Shown here one piece after another: positions 1 through 5,620 of a stretch of 12,488 nt of DNA. The stretch is taken from assembly GCA_964449305.1 (NCBI GenBank), contig CAYUYM010000104.1, forward strand, positions 1 through 12,488, written 5' to 3'. The notes below the pieces were generated by a model. That model had not been told where the DNA came from and searched no databases. It worked only from the letters and a program-made list of their open reading frames with translations. The stretch's first letter is position 1, and each line of letters starts with the position of its first letter. Source of the stretch: CAYUYM01 sp964449305 (lineage in GTDB: Bacteria > Bacteroidota > Ignavibacteria > SZUA-365 > CAYQST01). Position numbers and translations under genes: made by a program.

Positions 1-352
1 CGGTGCGGTAGTCCAGGCGCGAGGCAATGGTGCCACCAGTCCCGAAGAGCTTGACATGCGGCTTGCGGGGGTCGTAGGGAAAGGCCTTCTCCGGGATCTT
101 GTAGTGGGCCTCACGATACCCGATCTCGCGGATGTCCGTGATCTTCGTGGCGCGGATGCCGATGTTGTAGCCGTTGGCCATCTTCAGAACGATGTGGTCA
201 CCATCGGCCGTTTCGGACCGCGGCAGGATGATGCCCGCGAAGGTGTCACGTTCCGTCAGGATTTCGGCGTCACTCCAGACGCGCACGTTGAAGCGTTTGA
301 GTGTCTCGAGAGCCTCGCCTTTGTAGCCCTTGTAGGTGTCGTTCGTGTTCAT
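1..352 (-). CDS. gatD: Glu-tRNA(Gln) amidotransferase subunit D, N-terminal part (cut by window edge)
   Basis: GatD is the asparaginase-like subunit of the GatDE amidotransferase: it releases ammonia from glutamine or asparagine for GatE, which amidates Glu-tRNA(Gln) in the cytoplasm. Only the first 117 codons lie in the window; archaeal GatD is usually a little over 400 residues. I translated this by hand from the ATG at 352-350. The start MNTNDTYKGYKGE leads into a small beta-rich N-terminal domain (about residues 20-90), and the asparaginase domain opens with KLFGTGGTIASRLDYRT. The first Thr of that GTGGTIAS motif (residue 105) corresponds to the nucleophile of type I/II asparaginases. The extra N-terminal domain before the asparaginase fold, together with the DYRT continuation, fits GatD better than a plain L-asparaginase. 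The ATG overlaps the TGA of gatE by four bases (ATGA), implying translational coupling and equal subunit supply. The C-terminal catalytic residues cannot be checked here. Confidence 0.88.
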   Translation of the reverse strand, partial: MNTNDTYKGYKGEALETLKRFNVRVWSDAEILTERDTFAGIILPRSETADGDHIVLKMANGYNIGIRATKITDIREIGYREAHYKIPEKAFPYDPRKPHVKLFGTGGTIASRLDYRT

Positions 353-2274
353 GCCTGTGCCTCCTTGGCGAAATGTTCCCTGACCACCGCTGCGACCTCC
401 GCACCGGGAATGCGACCGCGGACCTCGTCCATCAGCAGATCGAGCGTCAGAACCTCCAAGTTCTTCATGTCGATCACCCCCATGGCCAGTACGGTCTCCC
501 GTGCCCGCACGATGAGGGGCGGCAGCTCCTCCGCGGTCATGCGTGGGGGGATGTCGCCGGCGTGGAAGGCGCCGAGCACCGAGTGTGTCATCGCGCGGTT
601 GATGCCGTCACGTGTCATGCGCCCGTCGGCCACGGCACGGAGGATCTCACGGATGTCGTCGTGCCGGAAGTCGCTCCACACGGAGCCCTCGCGACGCAGC
701 CGGCGGGGGTGCCGGTGGAGCGCCACGGCCGCCTCCATGGGTGTGAAGCCGAAGTCCGCCACCGCCTCGTCGAACAGCGGCGCGAGCGGTGAGGTGGCCA
801 GCCCGTCGATGCAGTCCACAGGGACGCCCAACTCTTTGAAGCGTTTCTTCCGCTCCCAGTACTGCACCGGCAGCCCCGCGGCGATCGCGGCGAGGCGTTC
901 GGGGGTCACCTTCTTCGGCGGCAGGTCGGTGTCGGGGTACATGCGCTGCGGCCCGGGCAGGATGCGCTCGAAGCCGTTGGTGCCGTCGCGGTGGGCCTGC
1001 CGCGTCTCCGAGGGGACACCGATCGTCGCCTCCCGGGCGCGGATCGCAATCTCCTTCACCGCTGTGTCCACATCGCGCGGGTCGCCCCAGACCACGACGA
1101 TGGCATCGGCCGAGGTGGCGCCCAGGGCCTTGCGGGATTCGGACCACTCGGCGCCGGAGAGCGTCTCTCCCGGGCTGTCGGAATGGACGATGTTGGGCAG
1201 TGTGGTGAGGCAGGCGATGACGCGGACGCGGTCCGCGATCTCGCGTGAGAACGTGGTGTTCTCCTGCGTCTCCCAACGCAGAAGCTCGGCATACCCGTTG
1301 AGGCGCACGGCCGCCACATGCTGCCCGATGCCGATGGCATTGGCAATGGGGGTGAAACGCGTGCGCTTGAGCAGGCGGGTGATGTCCTTGGACGAGGATT
1401 CGAAGGTGTCGGCGGTGATGCCTCGGCGGTGCAGCTCTTCGCGGAGGCGGAGCAGGTTCCACTGCCGGCGTGCCTCGTTGTAGGTGAGGACGGGCATGCG
1501 GCCGATCTTGGGGACGCCCTTGATCTCGATGCGTGTGCCGCCGGTGACGCTCACATTGGTGTCGGCGCGCGTGGCGCCGGCGCCGCGGCGCACATGCTGT
1601 GAGGTGCGCATCATCTTGCGCAGGAGTTGTGCCACCTCCTCCACCTCACGCGGCGTGCGCATGTCGGGTCCGGTCACGAGCTCGATGAGGGGCATGCCAA
1701 GGCGGTCGGCGTTGTAGATGCGCCGGTGCCCGATGTCCGACACCTCGCGGCAGGAATCCTCCTCGAGGCCGAGCTGGATGATCTCGATCTCGCGGTCCAT
1801 GTAGGGCACACGGCCGTTGACGCCAAGGATGGTCGTGCGCTGAAAGCCTGTGGGGATGCTTCCGTCGAGGTACTGCTTGCGCGCGATGTGGATTTCATCG
1901 ACGAGGGAGAGATCCGCAAGCATGGAGATTTCGAGGGCGATGTCGAGCGCCTCGTCATCCAGCATGAAGGGCGGTGTGTCGTCCATCTCGTAGGTGCAGA
2001 CGGTCCGCTTGTTGACCCGGTAGATGATCTCCTTGCGGGTCTTGAACTCCATGAGGGCGGTGCCGTCATACTCACCGAGTTCGGAAAGGGTCGGACGCAT
2101 GTGACGGAGGATTTCCGCGTGGAACTCCGTGCTGTACTGACCGGCCGGGCAGCGGCAGAACAGCTTGCGCTGCGTCAACAACTGCTGGTGCACCTCGAGG
2201 CCGGATTTGAAACCGACGCGGGCATAGTCCTCATCGGTCATTTCATCGAATGGTTTGAAAAGGAAGTCGTACAT
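349..2274 (-). CDS. gatE: Glu-tRNA(Gln) amidotransferase subunit E
   Basis: GatE binds Glu-tRNA(Gln), phosphorylates the glutamyl group with ATP and transfers ammonia delivered by GatD, giving Gln-tRNA(Gln). The 641-residue product matches archaeal GatE in length (about 620-640) and exceeds bacterial GatB (about 480). The GatB/GatE catalytic cradle covers about residues 20-260, with GLEVHQQL (25-32), a KLFCRC cysteine pair (C40, C42), YNADRLGMPLIELVTGPDM (187-205) and RRGAGATRADTNVSV (229-243). Residues about 270-440 form an insertion like the GAD domain of bacterial AspRS, which separates GatE from GatB; RMYPDTDLPP (444-453) follows, then a helical and YqeY-like tail to the end. The reading frame stays open upstream to 2448, but homology starts at MYDFLFKPFDE, so I chose the ATG at 2274. 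No Shine-Dalgarno precedes it. It lies 174 bases after the Ig/fn3-like gene and overlaps gatD. Finding this archaeal-type subunit beside T9SS genes is unusual. Confidence 0.93.
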   Translation of the reverse strand: MYDFLFKPFDEMTDEDYARVGFKSGLEVHQQLLTQRKLFCRCPAGQYSTEFHAEILRHMRPTLSELGEYDGTALMEFKTRKEIIYRVNKRTVCTYEMDDTPPFMLDDEALDIALEISMLADLSLVDEIHIARKQYLDGSIPTGFQRTTILGVNGRVPYMDREIEIIQLGLEEDSCREVSDIGHRRIYNADRLGMPLIELVTGPDMRTPREVEEVAQLLRKMMRTSQHVRRGAGATRADTNVSVTGGTRIEIKGVPKIGRMPVLTYNEARRQWNLLRLREELHRRGITADTFESSSKDITRLLKRTRFTPIANAIGIGQHVAAVRLNGYAELLRWETQENTTFSREIADRVRVIACLTTLPNIVHSDSPGETLSGAEWSESRKALGATSADAIVVVWGDPRDVDTAVKEIAIRAREATIGVPSETRQAHRDGTNGFERILPGPQRMYPDTDLPPKKVTPERLAAIAAGLPVQYWERKKRFKELGVPVDCIDGLATSPLAPLFDEAVADFGFTPMEAAVALHRHPRRLRREGSVWSDFRHDDIREILRAVADGRMTRDGINRAMTHSVLGAFHAGDIPPRMTAEELPPLIVRARETVLAMGVIDMKNLEVLTLDLLMDEVRGRIPGAEVAAVVREHFAKEAQA

Positions 2275-2331
2275 GGGCGATGGAGGGTTGAGTGGGGAGG
2301 GGGGAAGTGGGCGTATCGGCCCTGAAGCACG

Positions 2332-2362
2332 GTAAATTACGCCAAGTTTCTGCGTGAACCAA
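2332..2362 (-). promoter_or_regulatory. candidate Bacteroidota-type promoter for gatED
   Basis: On the minus strand a TTG (2362-2360) is followed after 20 bases by TAATTTAC (2339-2332). This resembles the Bacteroidota pattern TTG, about 19-21 bases, TAnnTTTG, with the last two bases of the -7 box off consensus. It would give a leader of roughly 50 bases before the gatE ATG at 2274. It sits in the 174-base gap after the Ig/fn3-like gene, so gatED may have its own promoter. The match is by eye and could arise by chance, although the locally A/T-rich stretch stands out in GC-rich surroundings. Confidence 0.35.
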
Positions 2363-2448
2363 GGCGAAGCGTGGTCGCGAGGCTGCGAACGATTCTTCGT
2401 CCGGCTCCGGCTCGATGATGATCCCACCTCCGCTGCCGCATCCTCCAC

Positions 2449-4323
2449 TCACTGAAGTTCGAGGTAGTCGTCCTTCTCCATCGTCGAATCGCCGGGGGCA
2501 TAGTCATGCTCATCGATGATCCCCCCCCTGGGATCGAGCAGAACCATCTTCAGCGAGCTGCTTCCACTGTTCAGCAATAGGGAGCTTTCCTGCCCCGTCC
2601 CGCTGCCCGTGCGTGCCACCTGCCCTTCCTCCTCCAGCGGCACCAGGTCGAAGGAGACGACGTTCCCGTCGCGCCTCCCCTGCGTCAATTCCGTGTGCGC
2701 CTTCGCCTTCCCGTCCAGCCGGATCTCCACGGCATACCCGGAAAGATCCGTCATGCCGTCCGGAAGATGAACGGCGAATCGGCTCTTCATGAGGATGCAG
2801 CGCGGCCATCTCCGCCTGCCCACCATCCAGGTCCGCGACGCGGTGTACTGCGACATCGGCAGGAACGACGGCGTCGTCCTGGCTGTGGATTTCTGCATTG
2901 ATGCGGGATCGGGCCCCCCGGCCTCCTTCAGCAGCGATTGCACCTCGCAGCGCGTGCTGTGCCTGTTGTTCGTGGCATCGGTCTCGAAGGTCATGGGATC
3001 CGGGACAATGATCAGCTGCAGCAGGTGGGCACCCGGATCAAGCGGGTTCTTTCCTGTCCGCGATCCGAAGGTGACCGGAGCCATCACCAGGGTCGGGGTT
3101 CCGGGCGTGATCGACGTTTCCGTGGGTGCGTGCGGATCCGTGCCTCCCGGTGGCGTGCCGTCCCGATCCACCGGCCTCGCGAGGTCTGCCGCCGTCATCA
3201 GGAAGTTCCATCTGCCGCCCGATCGGTAGGCGGACGACGAGGGCAGCTCGCCCACCTGATCCCCGTCAGCCACCACGCGCACCGTGAAATCCCCCGCATG
3301 CTCCACGTCGCTGCAGTCCACCACGAAGCACAGTTCACATCCGTTCCGCACACCCAGCACCTGCTCGCCGGCTTGCAGGGACACGACGATCCTGTCGGTG
3401 TTCTCCAGTGGCAGGGCGTCGGGTTTCGGTGTCCATTGCGCAATGGTTCCGAACATCAGATCCACCGCATTCCCCCCAACCTCGAACATCCGCGGCTCGG
3501 CGCACCCGTCGTTCTCCCCAAGGGGATTGCCGTTGTCATCCAGCGCGCGGACGGTCCACACATGACGCCGCATGCGCCCGGGCAGCTCGTGATCTGCAGG
3601 CCAGATGAGCTGCGTCATGTTCACCACCTCCTGATCCAGGATCGGCATGTTGCTGCGCAGGGCCTGGCTCTGCCGCTGCCCATCGAGCACCTCGAACACG
3701 AGCACATGGTATCGCACCGGTGTGCGCATGGGCGGAGAGACCGGCGTCCAGCGGAACACGGGCCGCCTGCGGGGATCAAGCTGCGCCCCTTCATCGGGCT
3801 CCAGCAGCACCGGCCCCTGCCACCCCGTCAACAGGAACATCCTGCACACCGGCTCGGGCGGTTCGAGCAGGCTCAGCTCCGAGGCGGGATCAATGATGTC
3901 GAGGCAGAGCTGGTAGTCGCCCGACGGCAGCATGCCCGTGCGGGCCGCGGTCTCCTTCTCATGACCGGAGTATTCGATGGCTCCCTCGGGTACCAGTGTC
4001 TCCGGGTACCAGGTGCTCATCCCCGGTGGAAAGGTGATGGGCACGAGCTGGGACGTCCGCGTCCGTGCCACCGGATCATCATCCCGCTTGATGATGCAGC
4101 GGATCTTCCCCTGCACATCGCCCGTGCTCCGGTTCATCACCGTCAGGATGGCGGTGATCCTCTGACTGCGCCATTCGGCGATGTAGGGACTCGGGCGCGC
4201 CGACACCTGGAGCGATGCCGTGAGTTGGGCACGCATCGGTGCGGGAAACACCGACATCACCACCATGATGATGAGTGCGGGATGAAGCACACAGGCCATC
4301 CCTCGAATGCTGGTGGAAAGCAT
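2449..4323 (-). CDS. secreted protein with Ig/fn3-like domains, function unknown
   Basis: The 624-residue product begins with a signal peptide (MLSTSIRGMACVLHPALIIM and on to a PAPMRAQ cleavage region near residue 33), so it is exported from the cytoplasm. I do not recognise a firm family. Residues 40-165 look like a beta-sandwich with LPSGDYQLCLD (132-142). Residues 168-285 resemble a fibronectin type III fold (FRWTPVSPP at 190-198, then an HVWTVRALDDNG strand). Residues 430-458 resemble a CARDB-like strand (LLQLIIVPDP ... DATNN). The layout recalls large surface proteins of Bacteroidota annotated as TANFOR or fn3 proteins, but this is recollection only. No T9SS sorting domain or lipobox is visible, so a periplasmic or outer-membrane-associated location is possible. 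The ATG at 4323 is supported by a perfect AGGAGG five bases upstream; the frame stays open to 4731. Residues about 473-516 are unusually basic and Trp/Arg-rich compared with the rest of the protein. Confidence 0.8.
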   Translation of the reverse strand: MLSTSIRGMACVLHPALIIMVVMSVFPAPMRAQLTASLQVSARPSPYIAEWRSQRITAILTVMNRSTGDVQGKIRCIIKRDDDPVARTRTSQLVPITFPPGMSTWYPETLVPEGAIEYSGHEKETAARTGMLPSGDYQLCLDIIDPASELSLLEPPEPVCRMFLLTGWQGPVLLEPDEGAQLDPRRRPVFRWTPVSPPMRTPVRYHVLVFEVLDGQRQSQALRSNMPILDQEVVNMTQLIWPADHELPGRMRRHVWTVRALDDNGNPLGENDGCAEPRMFEVGGNAVDLMFGTIAQWTPKPDALPLENTDRIVVSLQAGEQVLGVRNGCELCFVVDCSDVEHAGDFTVRVVADGDQVGELPSSSAYRSGGRWNFLMTAADLARPVDRDGTPPGGTDPHAPTETSITPGTPTLVMAPVTFGSRTGKNPLDPGAHLLQLIIVPDPMTFETDATNNRHSTRCEVQSLLKEAGGPDPASMQKSTARTTPSFLPMSQYTASRTWMVGRRRWPRCILMKSRFAVHLPDGMTDLSGYAVEIRLDGKAKAHTELTQGRRDGNVVSFDLVPLEEEGQVARTGSGTGQESSLLLNSGSSSLKMVLLDPRGGIIDEHDYAPGDSTMEKDDYLELQ

Positions 4324-4328
4324 GGAAA

Positions 4329-4334
4329 CCTCCT
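4329..4334 (-). promoter_or_regulatory. strong Shine-Dalgarno site deciding the start of the Ig/fn3-like gene
   Basis: AGGAGG on the minus strand is followed by five bases and the ATG at 4323. It places the start directly before the signal peptide and argues against two upstream in-frame ATGs at 4458 and 4455. The other complete genes here (gatE, the metallophosphoesterase, the C25 peptidase, the esterase) lack a comparable site. Confidence 0.75.
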
Positions 4335-4369
4335 GAAAATGCGGTGATGGAGACCTCGTGATGTGTGGC

Positions 4370-4382
4370 TGCCGGACCGGCA
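4370..4382. repeat. small palindrome in the leader of the Ig/fn3-like gene
   Basis: TGCCGG-A-CCGGCA is a perfect 6+6 inverted repeat around a single central base, about 50 bases upstream of the start of the Ig/fn3-like gene. The one-base centre is too short for an RNA hairpin loop without opening the inner pairs, so a protein-binding site is as likely as an RNA structure. In GC-rich DNA such palindromes also arise by chance. Confidence 0.25.
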
Positions 4383-4407
4383 CCTCGGAGTGGCATGAGG
4401 CCTGACC

Positions 4408-4431
4408 CACCACGCGGGATGCGCGGTGGTG
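4408..4431 (-). terminator. hairpin between the metallophosphoesterase and the Ig/fn3-like gene (terminator or leader structure)
   Basis: CACCACGCG (4408-4416) pairs with CGCGGTGGTG (4422-4431) with one bulged G and a five-base loop. It lies in the 214-base gap between the stop of the metallophosphoesterase (4538) and the start of the next gene (4323). No U-run follows on the minus strand, so this is not a classic intrinsic terminator. It could end the upstream transcript, or be a leader structure of the downstream gene. I see no TAnnTTTG-like promoter in this gap. Confidence 0.4.
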
Positions 4432-4537
4432 TGAGGGCGGACGTTCTGATTGCATCATGGTGACTCGTCCTTCGTGATGACGATGCACGCGGGCCGGTGT
4501 GAAGGGATCGGAACCGGTGTCCGATGTGTGATTTCCG

Positions 4538-5443
4538 CTACCCGTCGGAACGGCCCGCCGCTTCCGCCGCTCCACGGTGACCGGCAGACAGATGCCTTGT
4601 GGCAGAGCCGGGATGGGCGGTGTCGAAACGGATGAGGGCAAGTCCAGGGCCGTCGTGGGCGGCAGTGACGCAGACCGTGTCGCCAAGGCGCTGCATCCAC
4701 GTGCCCGTGAGGCGGGCGGCCTCATGGACATGCCCGTGGAGCGTCATCAGTGGCTGGTGCCGCTCGATCCACATCCGCAGGGCCCTGCTTCCGATGTGCA
4801 CATCGAGTGGGACGCCATCCGCGGTTCTGCCATCCAGAGCGGCGCGATCGAGGGCGGTGCCATGGGGCGGCGAATGAAACAGGCAGATCGTGTCCTGCAT
4901 GCCGACGGAGTCGATCAGCGTGTCGAGATCCGTCGCGATGGTGGAGGAGATCACCTCGCTGCGATCGACCTCCACCGTGAAGCGCCCATCCTCGGGGGCG
5001 ATGCAGCCCGGCAGCAGATGGTGCGTGATGTCGTGGCGCTCCCAGTCCTTGAGCAGGAAGGGTGTGGGGGGGACATACGAATAGCCGAAAAACCTGATGC
5101 CTCCAATGATGACACATCGCCCATGGAGATACTCCCATACACCCTCGGCCTGCACGCGCAGCATGTCACCCTCGATGCGTCTGCCATCGTCGTTTCCCAG
5201 AATGATGAGCACGTGGGGATACCTGTCCTTCATCCCCTCCCGAAGAGCGCGGAACCATGGCACGAGCCGGCTCCACAGGAATTCCGGATGCACCTGCTCG
5301 CGCGGTTGGCCCCGCGTCATCCGATGAGGGAACAGATCACCTCCCATGAGGACAACGTCGGGCGCCTCGCGTTCGATGGCAGCGAACAGCGCTTCATATC
5401 GATCGACATGACCATGGAGATCCGAGACGAACAGGCAGTGCAT
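4538..5443 (-). CDS. calcineurin-like metallophosphoesterase
   Basis: This is a 301-residue cytoplasmic phosphoesterase of the calcineurin-like superfamily, which uses a two-metal centre to hydrolyse phosphoester bonds; the substrate cannot be told from sequence. All superfamily motifs are present in order: SDLHGH (D8, H10), GGDLF (D36), GNDD (N84, D85), FHSPPH (H190) and HGHVH (H238, H240). The DLH form with a following GND motif fits the predicted-phosphoesterase branch (as in YfcE or Rv0805-like enzymes) rather than Ser/Thr protein phosphatases, but I cannot place it further. There is no signal peptide or membrane segment. The frame runs open to 5560, but the start at 5443 puts the first metal motif eight residues in, as is normal, and lies about 20 bases downstream of a TAnnTTTG box. 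It is divergent from the C25 peptidase gene. A long open frame on the opposite strand across this gene is a GC-rich shadow. Confidence 0.9.
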   Translation of the reverse strand: MHCLFVSDLHGHVDRYEALFAAIEREAPDVVLMGGDLFPHRMTRGQPREQVHPEFLWSRLVPWFRALREGMKDRYPHVLIILGNDDGRRIEGDMLRVQAEGVWEYLHGRCVIIGGIRFFGYSYVPPTPFLLKDWERHDITHHLLPGCIAPEDGRFTVEVDRSEVISSTIATDLDTLIDSVGMQDTICLFHSPPHGTALDRAALDGRTADGVPLDVHIGSRALRMWIERHQPLMTLHGHVHEAARLTGTWMQRLGDTVCVTAAHDGPGLALIRFDTAHPGSATRHLSAGHRGAAEAAGRSDG

Positions 5444-5465
5444 TGGGCTCACGTGGAGGAAAGCA

Positions 5466-5473
5466 CAAAAGTA
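5466..5473 (-). promoter_or_regulatory. Bacteroidota -7 promoter box for the metallophosphoesterase
   Basis: TACTTTTG on the minus strand is a perfect match to TAnnTTTG, the -7 element read by the primary sigma factor of Bacteroidota. The expected -33 TTG is degenerate (GTG at 18 or 20 bases). Transcription would start near 5460, giving a leader of under 20 bases before the ATG at 5443. This supports that start codon and the assignment of the host to the Bacteroidota side. Confidence 0.5.
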
Positions 5474-5620
5474 ACGAAAGAATTCCGCATTCACACTGCC
5501 ATTCTTCTGGCTGGCGCGCAGCCATGCCTCCCCTCCCGCCCTCCTACCCACTGCGTGCATGGTGGCGTTTCATCGTGTTTTTGCCGTACATTGCACCATA
5601 ATCACTCTGGCATTGCGAGC

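Noticed and set aside
1..352. Reading the gene as a plain L-asparaginase
   Set aside because: The asparaginase motif comes about 100 residues into the protein after a separate N-terminal domain, and the gene is coupled to gatE, which is the GatD layout.
56..1483. 475-residue plus-strand open frame opposite gatE/gatD
   Set aside because: It is Arg/Ser-rich low-information sequence antisense to two well-supported genes.
349..2274. Reading the amidotransferase as ordinary bacterial GatB
   Set aside because: The 641-residue length, the GAD-like insertion and the coupled GatD gene fit GatE; GatB is about 480 residues and pairs with GatA and GatC.
2354..2410. Possible inverted repeat around the GCGAGGCTGCGAAC stretch as a terminator after the Ig/fn3-like gene
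   Set aside because: The arms pair only over about four bases and no T-run follows; there is nothing convincing.
2275..2448. 58-codon N-terminal extension of gatE
   Set aside because: The extension is Ser/Pro/Arg-rich without homology, and it crosses a likely promoter. GatE similarity begins at the ATG at 2274.
4324..4731. 136-codon N-terminal extension of the Ig/fn3-like protein
   Set aside because: It overlaps the end of the metallophosphoesterase gene and would bury the signal peptide; the AGGAGG site fixes the start at 4323.
4577..5620. 348 open codons in frame upstream of the C25 peptidase start, opposite the metallophosphoesterase
   Set aside because: The opposite strand encodes a complete enzyme with all five metal motifs; the plus-strand reading is His/Arg/Asp-rich with no domain, and a signal peptide starts at 5621. 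It is a GC-rich antisense shadow.
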